From Polaribacter reichenbachii (GTDB lineage: Bacteria; Bacteroidota; Bacteroidia; Flavobacteriales; Flavobacteriaceae), in contig NZ_CP019419.1 of the NCBI RefSeq assembly GCF_001975665.1, positions 1,798,001 to 1,862,000 on the forward strand: a DNA stretch of 64,000 bases. Reading direction: 5' to 3'. The notes beneath the pieces were generated by a model that was not told the origin of the DNA, made no database searches, and saw nothing but the letters and a program-made list of their open reading frames with translations. Position numbers and translations under genes: made by a program. Every line of letters starts with the position of its first letter. Position 1 is the stretch's first letter. Positions 27,899 through 35,161 of the stretch are shown piece by piece.

Positions 27899-29056
27899 TT
27901 ATTTGCTTATTACTCTAATCGTTTCTTTTACTTTTTGTGCTATTTCTCTTGCTGTATCAATATCAGAATTCACAATAGTTACGTGTCCCATTTTGCGAAA
28001 AGGACGTGTTTCTTTTTTACCATAAATATGTGGTGTAACTCCATCAATTCTTAGAATATCATTTAAATTCTCGTAAATTACATCACCAGAAAAACCTTCT
28101 TCACCAACAAGATTTACCATAATTCCTGCAACTTTACTTTCTGTGTTTCCTAAAGGTAAATTTAAAATGGACCGTAAATGTTGTTCAAATTGATTGGTAT
28201 AACTCGCTTCTATAGAATAATGACCAGAATTATGTGGTCTTGGAGCAACTTCATTTACCAATATTTTATCATCTACAGTTTGAAACATTTCTACAGCCAA
28301 TAAACCTACAAAATCTAATTTGCTAACAACATTTAAGGCAACTTCTCTAGCTTTTTCTGCAACTTTAAAATCTATTCTTGCTGGGCAAATTACATATTCA
28401 ACTTGATTTGCTTCTGGATGAAATTCCATTTCTACAACAGGATAAGTAGCTATTTCACCATCTGCATTTCTAGCTACAATTACAGCCAATTCATTTTTAA
28501 ACGGAATTAACTTTTCTGTAATACATTCTACATTTGGCAAACTTTGTAAATCATCGATATTTCTTACAATTTTTACTCCATTACCATCGTAACCAAAACG
28601 TGCAGCTTTCCAAACAAAAGGGAAATCGATAATATTGTTCTCAAAAGAATGCTTTAATTCTTCTAAATATGCATAATGAGAAAATTCTGCAGTTGGTATT
28701 TGATGATCTATATAAAAATTTTTCTGCCTAGCTTTACTTTGAATTATTCTTAAGTCTTGAGGTTTAGGATAAATGGTTAAGCCTTCATCTTCTAATTTAT
28801 CTAAAGCATCTAAATTTACGTTTTCAATTTCTATGGTTAGTAAATCTACTGTTTTACCAAAATTGTAAACGGCATCAAAATCTAATAAATCTCCAAGAAC
28901 AAACGTGTTGCAAATTTCTGCACATGGTGCAGTTGCATTGCTATCTAAAATTGAAGTATGAATGTCGAATTTTTGAGTTTCTGTTAATAACATTCTACCT
29001 AGCTGACCACCACCTAAAACGCCTAATTTAAAGTCTGAAGAAAAATAATTTTTCAC
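27899..29056 (-). CDS. purK: 5-(carboxyamino)imidazole ribonucleotide synthase
   Basis: The ATP-grasp enzyme that carboxylates AIR to N5-CAIR with bicarbonate. The 385 residues start with the dinucleotide-like GVLGGGQLGRM, followed by the ATP-grasp core (FPFVWKAARFGYDGNG; LAVEMFQ; NEVAPRPHNSGHY). The start codon is GTG at 29056. A promoter box (minus-strand TATTTTTG, 29079-29086) lies 22 bases upstream. purE follows after 2 bases. Confidence 0.96.
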   Translation of the reverse strand: MKNYFSSDFKLGVLGGGQLGRMLLTETQKFDIHTSILDSNATAPCAEICNTFVLGDLLDFDAVYNFGKTVDLLTIEIENVNLDALDKLEDEGLTIYPKPQDLRIIQSKARQKNFYIDHQIPTAEFSHYAYLEELKHSFENNIIDFPFVWKAARFGYDGNGVKIVRNIDDLQSLPNVECITEKLIPFKNELAVIVARNADGEIATYPVVEMEFHPEANQVEYVICPARIDFKVAEKAREVALNVVSKLDFVGLLAVEMFQTVDDKILVNEVAPRPHNSGHYSIEASYTNQFEQHLRSILNLPLGNTESKVAGIMVNLVGEEGFSGDVIYENLNDILRIDGVTPHIYGKKETRPFRKMGHVTIVNSDIDTAREIAQKVKETIRVISK

Positions 29057-29078
29057 GATAATTGTAATTGTGTTTTAG

Positions 29079-29086
29079 CAAAAATA
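29079..29086 (-). promoter_or_regulatory. Promoter -7 box of purK-purE
   Basis: On the minus strand this reads TATTTTTG, matching TAnnTTTG, 22 bases before the purK GTG. A -33 element is not evident. Confidence 0.4.
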
Positions 29087-29109
29087 AGCATCTAAAAGCT
29101 AAGAAACTA

Positions 29110-29535
29110 TTAAAAATTACTGATTCGAATTGTAGAACCATTTCTAGTTACATTATACTCAATTGCAGGGCATTGAAAACCTTCAGTTTGTGGTGCACCA
29201 CCAAAATCTACACTGTAAGTACTATCATCGCAAGTACATTTTAAAAGTCTGTTTTCAAATATCATTGGTGCTGTACAATTATTTGCAGGGCATAATCTAT
29301 CAAAAGCAACAAAATCACTTCCGTTTTTATTAAATAAAAGAATTCCTTTACTTAAACCACCTGCACTTGGTAGCTCTGCATAACCACCAGGAGTTTGTGC
29401 ATTTATAAGTCCAGGATTGTTTAAATCTGTAGCTGTACTTAAGCTAAAAGATCTAATACAGTTTTCTAAATTAGTTGTGTCTGAGCAGTTTATAAAAGAG
29501 ATGAAACAAGTAAAAATTACTAATTTTTTAAACAT
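29110..29535 (-). CDS. Rieske-like lipoprotein lacking both histidine ligands
   Basis: About 141 residues from ATG 29535, with a lipobox signal peptide (FISFINC, lipid Cys17). The region 80-112 follows the two Rieske loops: CPANNC at 82-87 aligns with CxHxxC, and KCTCDDSTYSV from 99 aligns with CPCHGSxF. Both iron-ligand cysteines (82, 100) and both disulfide cysteines (87, 102) are kept, but the two histidine ligands are Ala84 and Asp103. A normal [2Fe-2S] Rieske cluster therefore seems unlikely. It may be a structural relic or bind another metal. The gene stands alone between purK and the divergent greA. Confidence 0.7.
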   Translation of the reverse strand: MFKKLVIFTCFISFINCSDTTNLENCIRSFSLSTATDLNNPGLINAQTPGGYAELPSAGGLSKGILLFNKNGSDFVAFDRLCPANNCTAPMIFENRLLKCTCDDSTYSVDFGGAPQTEGFQCPAIEYNVTRNGSTIRISNF

Positions 29536-29583
29536 ATTTGATTTCTGTTTTATTAAAAACGCTGGCAATTTACAAATATTTTG

Positions 29584-29653
29584 TACATTTGTAGAACAAT
29601 CTCATTCCTGTGAAGGCAATGAGATTTTTAAATTTAACCCTTATTGGGTTTTT
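29584..29653 (+). promoter_or_regulatory. Promoter box followed by two hairpins upstream of greA
   Basis: TACATTTG (29584-29591) matches the -7 consensus. Its transcript would start about where a 9-base-pair hairpin begins (arms 29598-29606 and 29618-29626, AATCTCATT), followed by TTT. A second small hairpin, AACCC/GGGTT (29636-29650), is followed by TTT. This could be an attenuated leader or a small RNA; greA begins about 80 bases further on. Confidence 0.4.
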
Positions 29654-29731
29654 AAGAAATAATAGTATTATCTCTTTTTTGATAAATTATATGTTTTGCA
29701 AAGAAAAGGATAAGTTTTAAAACAAAAGAAA

Positions 29732-30205
29732 ATGAGCGAAATTTCATATTATTCTCCTGAAGGATTAAAGAAGTTAAAAGAAGAATTGCATCAATTAGAG
29801 CAAGTAGAAAGACCAAGAGTTACACAAGAAATTGCAGATGCTAGAGATAAAGGTGATTTAAGTGAAAATGCAGAATACCATGCAGCAAAAGAAGAACAAT
29901 CTCATTTAGAAACTAAAATTGCCAAATTAAAAAATATAGTTGCAAACGCGCGTATTTTAGATGAAAGTCAGTTAGATACTTCTAAAATATTGATTCATTC
30001 TAATGTTAAAATTAAAAATACATCTAATGGAATGGAGTTTTCTTACAGATTAGTTGCAGATTCTGAAACGGATGTTAGAAATGGAAAACTATCTGTAAAC
30101 TCGCCAATTGGTAAAGGTTTATTAGGTAAAAAAGTAGGTGAACTTGCCGAAATTAAAGTGCCTAATGGAATTATGAAATTTGAAATTGTAGAGATTTCAA
30201 GATAA
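29732..30205 (+). CDS. greA: Transcription elongation factor GreA
   Basis: Binds the secondary channel of RNA polymerase and stimulates cleavage of backtracked RNA. The 157 residues comprise the N-terminal coiled coil (with RDKGDLSENAEYHAAKEEQ, which carries the acidic tip Asp-Leu-Ser-Glu-Asn-Ala-Glu) and the C-terminal FKBP-like domain (NSPIGKGLLGKKVGE). The length is normal. A strong terminator follows, and an unusual hairpin leader precedes it. Confidence 0.97.
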   Translation: MSEISYYSPEGLKKLKEELHQLEQVERPRVTQEIADARDKGDLSENAEYHAAKEEQSHLETKIAKLKNIVANARILDESQLDTSKILIHSNVKIKNTSNGMEFSYRLVADSETDVRNGKLSVNSPIGKGLLGKKVGELAEIKVPNGIMKFEIVEISR

Positions 30206-30262
30206 GATTAGATTAAGAAGAAACTGTTTGTCTTTTTGAAAGAAATGATAATTCAATACATA

Positions 30263-30302
30263 AATTCGGGTTTTGGTATTATCAAAACCCGAATTCTTTT
30301 TT
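30263..30302 (+). terminator. Terminator after greA
   Basis: A perfect 13-base inverted repeat (30263-30275 and 30283-30295, core TTCGGGTTTTG) is followed by CTTTTTT. It lies 57 bases past the greA stop. Confidence 0.88.
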
Positions 30303-30343
30303 ATATTTACTCATCATCAAAAATTAACTTTTAAAATTACACA

Positions 30344-30733
30344 ATGAGCATATTTACAAAAATAATTAATGGCGATTTACCAAGTTATAAAGTAGCAGAA
30401 GATGATAATTTTATTGCTTTTTTAGATATTAATCCAAATGCAAAGGGACATACTTTAGTAGTGCCTAAAAAAGAAGAAAATAAGATTTTTGATTTATCAA
30501 AAGAAGAGTACATTAGTTTAATGGATTTCTCTTATAGAGTTGCAAAAGCACTAGAAAAAGCTGTGCCTTGTAATAGAATAGGAATGAGTGTAATTGGCCT
30601 AGAAGTACCTCACGTTCACGTACATTTAATCCCTACAAATATAATGGCAGATATGCAGTTTACTAAAAAAGTAGAACTAACAAACCAAGAGTTTGTTGCT
30701 TTAGCAGAAAGTATTGCTAGTAATTTTTCTTGA
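30344..30733 (+). CDS. HIT-family nucleotide-binding protein (Hint-like)
   Basis: A 129-residue histidine-triad protein with the motif HVHVHLIP near residues 94-101, the active-site signature of purine-nucleotide phosphoramidases, and the N-terminal IFTKIINGDLPSYKVAEDD. The substrate in the cell is unknown. Its stop is directly followed by the stop of the convergent histidine kinase gene, with no spacer and no visible terminator. Confidence 0.95.
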   Translation: MSIFTKIINGDLPSYKVAEDDNFIAFLDINPNAKGHTLVVPKKEENKIFDLSKEEYISLMDFSYRVAKALEKAVPCNRIGMSVIGLEVPHVHVHLIPTNIMADMQFTKKVELTNQEFVALAESIASNFS

Positions 30734-31891
30734 TTATAATTTATTCAACAAAACCTGAAAGGTAGTTCCTTTATCAATTTCAGATTTTTTTACAAATATT
30801 TTTCCATTATGGTAATCTTCTACAATTCGTTTAGAGAGTGATAAACCTAAGCCCCAACCACGTTTTTTGGTTGTAAAACCAGGTTTAAATATTTGTTTGA
30901 ATAACTTTTTAGGCATTCCTTTACCAGTGTCAGAAACCGTAATTTTTACTTTCTTTTGTTTGCTTTCAATTTTTAGGTTAAGTTCTCCTTTACCCAACAT
31001 CGCATCAATAGCATTTTTAATCAGGTTTTCGATTACCCAGCCAAATAGTTCCGTATTTAATTCCGTAAAAATTTCATCTTCTGTGGATGAAAACGAAAAC
31101 GAAATTTGCTTAGAACTTCTAGATTCTAAATAATCAAAAGCTTGTTTTGTAATGTTAACAATGTTTTCTTTTTTCAATTCTGGCACAGAGCCAATTTTAG
31201 AAAAGCGATTGGCAATTGTATTTAAACGATGTACGTCTTTTTCAATTTCTTGGATATAAGTTTCATCTACTTTTTCCATTTTTAAAATCGAAATCCAACC
31301 TAAAAGAGAAGACAAAGGCGTACCAATTTGATGCGCAGTTTCTTTAGCCATTCCTGTCCATAATTTATTGGTTTCTGCAGCTTTATTAGAACTATAAAAC
31401 AAGTAAATAACTGCTAAAAATAAGACTAAAATTAAAATTAATGCTAAAGGATAATAGGTTAATTTGTTTAATAAATCTGAATCTCGGTAATAAATAAAGT
31501 CAGTTTTTCCAAGATAATCAACCTGAATTGGCTGATTTTGATCCTTCATAATTTCCAACTGTTCCTTTAAATATTTGGGGTCGTTTTCTTTTTTAGGATC
31601 TAAGTTATTAGAACCTTTTATTTCACCATTTGCATCAACCAAAATAAAAGGAATATCTTTTGTTCTGCTGATGACACTTAAAGGAAGTTCAGAAATATTT
31701 TTCTCTAAATCTTCTAAATTTTCGGTATTTAATTCTTTTATGGCTTCTCCATGAATTTCCATTTTTGCTCTTTCAGCTTGCTTAAATTTCTGAAAGAAAG
31801 TATAGGTATTCCAGAGAATTAACGTAACAATTACTAAAGAAACTAGCATTGTAATACGTTTTAATAAAAGTGTATTTGAGAAAAATTTCAT
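30734..31891 (-). CDS. Membrane sensor histidine kinase without adjacent regulator
   Basis: About 385 residues from ATG 31891. Two transmembrane helices (~10-27 and ~145-166) enclose a ~115-residue periplasmic sensor. The cytoplasmic part has the H box MAKETAHQIGTPLSSLLGW (phospho-accepting His187), an N box (VIENLIKNAIDAM), G1 DTGKGMP and G2 GWGLGLSL. A HAMP linker is not recognisable. No response regulator is adjacent, so it is an orphan whose partner lies elsewhere. A promoter box (31898-31905) lies only 6 bases before the start. The signal sensed is unknown. Confidence 0.93.
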   Translation of the reverse strand: MKFFSNTLLLKRITMLVSLVIVTLILWNTYTFFQKFKQAERAKMEIHGEAIKELNTENLEDLEKNISELPLSVISRTKDIPFILVDANGEIKGSNNLDPKKENDPKYLKEQLEIMKDQNQPIQVDYLGKTDFIYYRDSDLLNKLTYYPLALILILVLFLAVIYLFYSSNKAAETNKLWTGMAKETAHQIGTPLSSLLGWISILKMEKVDETYIQEIEKDVHRLNTIANRFSKIGSVPELKKENIVNITKQAFDYLESRSSKQISFSFSSTEDEIFTELNTELFGWVIENLIKNAIDAMLGKGELNLKIESKQKKVKITVSDTGKGMPKKLFKQIFKPGFTTKKRGWGLGLSLSKRIVEDYHNGKIFVKKSEIDKGTTFQVLLNKL

Positions 31892-31897
31892 TAAAAA

Positions 31898-31905
31898 CAA
31901 ATATA
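31898..31905 (-). promoter_or_regulatory. Promoter -7 box directly before the histidine kinase gene
   Basis: On the minus strand this reads TATATTTG, matching TAnnTTTG, with 6 bases to the ATG at 31891. The mRNA would be leaderless or nearly so. No -33 element is clear. Confidence 0.38.
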
Positions 31906-31978
31906 AAGGTTTCTTGTATATAACTCATTTAAGGATTTGATAGTATCTTTACATAAGTAAAAATTTAACCTATTGTCT

Positions 31979-32036
31979 CCTTGAGCGAAGTCGAAAGGTT
32001 TTTAGTTCTCGACTACGCTCGAACTGACATCCTAAG
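31979..32036. repeat. Intergenic palindromic repeat of the TCGACTNCGCTCGAA family
   Basis: TTGAGCGAAGTCGA (left arm) and TCGACTACGCTCGAA (right arm) form an imperfect hairpin around AAGGTTTTTAGTTC, ending in TGACAT. The right arm matches the copy inside tilS at 22 of 26 bases. It ends about 10 bases before the flavin reductase ATG, inside its leader. A near-match promoter box, TATCTTTA, lies upstream at 31944-31951. Confidence 0.65.
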
Positions 32037-32045
32037 TTTAGAAAT

Positions 32046-32906
32046 ATGTTAAGTATCAATCCAAAAGAAATACCAACAGGAAAATTTCACGGCTATTTAT
32101 TAGGTGCAATTGCACCAAGACCAATTGCATTTGCAAGTACAATAGATATTGATGGCAATCCTAATTTATCACCTTTTTCTTTCTTTAATGTATTTGGCTC
32201 AAATCCGCCAATATTAATATTTTCTCCTGCAAGAAGAGTAAGAGATAATACCACAAAACATACTTTAAATAATGTCTTAGAAACCAAAGAAGTAGTAATT
32301 AATGTTGTAAATTATGCTATTGTTCAGCAAATGTCTTTGAGCTCTACAGAATACCCTGATGGTGTAAATGAGTTCGAAAAAACTGGTTTAACAATGTTAA
32401 AATCCGAAGAAATAAAACCATTTAGAGTTGCTGAATCTCCTGTGCAATTTGAGTGTAAAGTAAATGATGTTATTTTTACTGGTGATGAAGGTGGAGCAGG
32501 AAATTTAATTGTTTGCGAAGTTGTTAAAATGCACATAAACGATAATGTTTTAGATGATAATGGAGCAATAGACCAACATAAAATTGATTTGGTAGCTAGA
32601 GCAGGAGGTAGTTATTACACAAGAGCTAGAGATGGTTTTTTCGAAATTCCGAAACCAATATCAACTTTAGGAATTGGAGTTGACAATATTCCATCAGAAA
32701 TTAGAAACAGCACTGTTTTAACAGGTAATAATTTGGGTATGTTAGGTAATATTGAACAATTGCCAACTGCTGACACTGTTAATAACTTTGGTAAAGAACA
32801 CCCAAATTTTATTGGGTTAGAATCTACAAAAAAACATACATTTGCGCAAGATTTTTTAAGTAAGAATGATGTAGAAAGTGCTTGGAAAGTACTTTTATTA
32901 AAATAA
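32046..32906 (+). CDS. Flavin reductase family protein
   Basis: A 286-residue cytoplasmic protein whose first ~190 residues form a flavin-reductase-like split beta-barrel. GAIAPRPIAFASTID binds FMN at the start, followed by NLSPFSFFNVFGSNPPILIFSP and, later, GDEGGAGNLIVCEVV. Such proteins reduce flavins with NAD(P)H, or are oxidoreductases of the flavoredoxin type. The partner is unknown. The DUF3127 gene follows after 5 bases, so the two are co-transcribed. The ATG sits directly after an interspersed repeat. Confidence 0.9.
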   Translation: MLSINPKEIPTGKFHGYLLGAIAPRPIAFASTIDIDGNPNLSPFSFFNVFGSNPPILIFSPARRVRDNTTKHTLNNVLETKEVVINVVNYAIVQQMSLSSTEYPDGVNEFEKTGLTMLKSEEIKPFRVAESPVQFECKVNDVIFTGDEGGAGNLIVCEVVKMHINDNVLDDNGAIDQHKIDLVARAGGSYYTRARDGFFEIPKPISTLGIGVDNIPSEIRNSTVLTGNNLGMLGNIEQLPTADTVNNFGKEHPNFIGLESTKKHTFAQDFLSKNDVESAWKVLLLK

Positions 32907-32911
32907 ATATT

Positions 32912-33280
32912 ATGGAAGTTATTGGTAAAGTAAAAATTATTGGAGAAGTACAAACTTTTGGTGCTAACGGATTTAGAAAAAGAGATGTAGTTGTAACTAC
33001 AGATGATCAATACCCACAAATGATTAGCGTAGAATTTCATCAAGACAAAACAGATTTGTTAAACAACTATAAAGTTGGTCAAGATGTTAAAATTTCAATT
33101 AATTTAAGAGGTAGAGAGTGGATTAACCCACAAGGAGAAGCAAAATACTTTAACTCAATTGTTGGTTGGAGAATAGAAAACTTAGGTCAGTCTGCAGCAC
33201 CTAGCAACTTGCCTCCAGTAGATCAGTTTGAGCCAGCATCTAAAGTTTCTGATGATGAGCCAGATGATTTACCATTCTAA
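32912..33280 (+). CDS. DUF3127 protein: SSB-like OB fold with SSB-type acidic tail
   Basis: A 122-residue protein from ATG 32912 (a longer frame from 32882 overlaps the previous gene). The order of strands, and VGQDVKISINLRGREW followed by GEAKYFNSIVGWRIENL, parallel the L45/strand-4 region of single-stranded DNA-binding proteins. The C-terminus is a flexible stretch ending DDEPDDLPF, nearly the SSB tip that recruits DNA-repair partners. Pfam lists this family as unknown (DUF3127). A role on single-stranded DNA or RNA is an inference from these features. It is 5 bases behind the flavin reductase. Confidence 0.85.
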   Translation: MEVIGKVKIIGEVQTFGANGFRKRDVVVTTDDQYPQMISVEFHQDKTDLLNNYKVGQDVKISINLRGREWINPQGEAKYFNSIVGWRIENLGQSAAPSNLPPVDQFEPASKVSDDEPDDLPF

Positions 33281-33320
33281 ATTATTAGATATTTAGAGGG
33301 TTTTATTTTTTGATTTTAAA

Positions 33321-33369
33321 GAATCAAGAATCAAGAATCAAGAATCAAGAATCAAGAATCAAGAATCAA
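33321..33369. repeat. Heptamer array GAATCAA x 7
   Basis: Seven perfect tandem copies of GAATCAA fill 33321-33369, between the DUF3127 stop and a bidirectional terminator. No unit is altered, which suggests recent expansion. Confidence 0.95.
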
Positions 33370-33372
33370 GAT

Positions 33373-33414
33373 AAAAAAAGAGAGAATTCATTTAATGAAT
33401 TCTCTCTTTTTTTT
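33373..33414. terminator. Bidirectional terminator between DUF3127 and DUF1456 genes
   Basis: A long inverted repeat (GAGAGAATTCATT at 33380-33392 and its complement at 33394-33406) is flanked by A7 and T8 runs, so it can end transcripts from both convergent sides. Confidence 0.85.
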
Positions 33415-33480
33415 GTTTAATATATTTTAGTCTTGGTTTTTGTCTCTAAAAATCTAACAGACTAAGAATCTAAAAAAAAT

Positions 33481-33717
33481 CTACGATTTTTTAGGCATTG
33501 GCCCTCGCAAGTGAATAATTAATCCGTTTAAAAAATTACGAAGAAATTGATCTCCACATTCTACATATTTAGGATGATCTTCTTTTCTGAAAATTGCACC
33601 TAACTCGCCTTTTGTAACTTTAAAATCTACCAAAGCACAAATATCTATAATATCTGTATCACGTAATTTGTGTGCTACTCTTAATTTTTTGAAAATATCG
33701 TTATTTGTTAATCCCAT
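33481..33717 (-). CDS. DUF1456 (YehS-like) family protein, single-repeat form
   Basis: A 78-residue protein with the family pattern NNDIFKKLRVAHKLRD at the start and CGDQFLRNFLNGLIIHLRGP at the end. Proteobacterial YehS has two such repeats in about 150 residues; here there is one, as is common in Bacteroidota. Function unknown. It lies 18 bases downstream of the VTT-domain gene on the same strand and ends at a terminator shared with the convergent DUF3127 gene. Confidence 0.85.
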   Translation of the reverse strand: MGLTNNDIFKKLRVAHKLRDTDIIDICALVDFKVTKGELGAIFRKEDHPKYVECGDQFLRNFLNGLIIHLRGPMPKKS

Positions 33718-33735
33718 ATTGCAAAGATAATTGTT

Positions 33736-34362
33736 TTAATGTACTACTTTAAAAATTGCCCAAGCATAAATTGCAAATCTTGCAAAACGAAATAATCCGA
33801 AGAAAAATACATTTTTAAAAGGATATTTTATCATACCAGCAGCCATACAAGCAATAGAAAAGGGTAAAGGCAATAATGCACCAACTAAAACTAAAATTCC
33901 TCCCCATTTACGAGTATTGGCCAAGTTTTTAGCCATTTTAACCTCTAAATATTCTTTTACAGATTCTATTTTAAGCGCCATTCTTCCTATAAAATATGAT
34001 ATTAAACCACCTGAATAAGATAATGTGGCTAGAATAGCTAAGTTTAAAATAGGAGCATCAGTTTTCTTTGTCCAAGCAATAAAAATTTCTGGCGGAATTA
34101 ATCCTAGAATAGTTTCTGATAGAAAAAATACAGATAAAACTGTAAGTCTAGAAAATGTTTCTGTAAAATGATGCAAACCATCATTAATGTTATAAACGTA
34201 TTTGTTAAACAAGAAGATAGCTACTATAATTCCTAAAATAGGTAAAATTGCACTTTTTAGATTTTTACCTACAAAAGAATAAAAGCCAGTAATTTTATAA
34301 TACTTATGTACAAGTTTAAATTTTTTACCTTGAGATTTTTTAGGTTTTTTTCTTTTTAGCAT
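33736..34362 (-). CDS. VTT/SNARE-associated (YqaA-like) small inner-membrane protein
   Basis: A 208-residue protein with a very basic N-terminus (residues 1-22) and about four to five hydrophobic segments. The VTT-type re-entrant region is GGILVLVGALLPLPFSIACMAAGM (given as parts GGILVLVGALLP and SIACMAAGM). DedA/VTT proteins have been linked to lipid flipping and proton-dependent transport; a specific role here is unknown. A promoter box (minus-strand TATTTTTG, 34391-34398) lies 28 bases upstream in the divergent region shared with aat. Confidence 0.82.
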   Translation of the reverse strand: MLKRKKPKKSQGKKFKLVHKYYKITGFYSFVGKNLKSAILPILGIIVAIFLFNKYVYNINDGLHHFTETFSRLTVLSVFFLSETILGLIPPEIFIAWTKKTDAPILNLAILATLSYSGGLISYFIGRMALKIESVKEYLEVKMAKNLANTRKWGGILVLVGALLPLPFSIACMAAGMIKYPFKNVFFFGLFRFARFAIYAWAIFKVVH

Positions 34363-34386
34363 TGGGTTGTTTTATTCATAAAACGA

Positions 34387-34421
34387 TTTGCAAAAATACT
34401 GACAAAATTTTGATAATTTTG
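34387..34421 (+). promoter_or_regulatory. Divergent promoter region of aat and the VTT gene
   Basis: On the plus strand TTTG (34387-34390) and TAATTTTG (34414-34421), 23 bases apart, fit the -33/-7 pattern and face aat. On the minus strand TATTTTTG (34398-34391) faces the VTT gene. The two boxes interleave, so the promoters may compete. Confidence 0.4.
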
Positions 34422-34480
34422 AGTAAACTTTTAAATAATTCGTTTTTAAGATTTTAATAATTTAGCATAAAATAGAAAAT

Positions 34481-35134
34481 TTGATTTGGCTCACTGAAAA
34501 AATAGAATTTCCTGATTATAAATACGCTACAGTTGATGGTATTTTAGCTTTAGGTGGCGATTTGTCTGAAAATCGTTTAATTTACGCTTACAAAAACGGA
34601 ATTTTCCCTTGGTTTTCTGAAGATGATCCTATTGTTTGGTATTGTCCACCAGAAAGAATGGTTTTATTTCCTGCGGATGTGAAAGTGTCTAAATCGATGC
34701 GAAAAATCATTAATAAAAATGAATTTATAATTACAGAAAATCAAGCTTTTGAAGAGGTAATTTATAACTGTAAAAGCATCAACAGAAAAGATGGTTTTGG
34801 TAATTGGATTACTGATGATATGGAGCAGGCTTACATCAATTTACATAAAAGAGGTGTTGCAAAATCTATAGAGGTTTGGAAACCTTTAGGCTCCACTCAA
34901 AGTAACAGTAAAATGGAACTTGTTGGTGGTTTATACGGATTAGAAATTAATACTGTTTTTTGCGGAGAAAGTATGTTTAGTAAAGTTTCTAATGCTTCTA
35001 AATTGGCATTTATTCATTTGGCTAAAAACAAAAATTATAAGTTGATAGATTGCCAAATTTATAATGAACATTTAGCAAGTTTAGGTGCAAAAGAAATTGA
35101 TAGAGATTTGTTTTTAGAGATTTTGAAAGGTTAG
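34481..35134 (+). CDS. aat: Leucyl/phenylalanyl-tRNA-protein transferase
   Basis: Adds Leu or Phe to N-terminal Arg/Lys of proteins, marking them for ClpS/ClpAP degradation (bacterial N-end rule). The 217 residues contain the family's ILALGGDLS, YAYKNGIFPWF, WYCPPERMVL, SMRKIINKN and FCGESMFSKVSNASKLAFIHL (as FCGESMFS and ASKLAF) motifs. The start is TTG at 34481: the family motif region begins a few residues later and no ATG is available upstream. The gene is single, with a promoter region shared with the divergent VTT gene. Confidence 0.95.
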   Translation: MIWLTEKIEFPDYKYATVDGILALGGDLSENRLIYAYKNGIFPWFSEDDPIVWYCPPERMVLFPADVKVSKSMRKIINKNEFIITENQAFEEVIYNCKSINRKDGFGNWITDDMEQAYINLHKRGVAKSIEVWKPLGSTQSNSKMELVGGLYGLEINTVFCGESMFSKVSNASKLAFIHLAKNKNYKLIDCQIYNEHLASLGAKEIDRDLFLEILKG

Positions 35135-35161
35135 GTGAGTTATTTTTTTTAGATTTAATAA

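Noticed and set aside
29417..29662. 81-residue plus-strand reading frame before greA
   Set aside because: It overlaps the Rieske-like gene in antisense and runs through the hairpins; no protein features.
33321..33369. CRISPR array
   Set aside because: The 7-base units are directly adjacent with no spacers, and no cas genes are present. The same applies to the array at 52718-52815.
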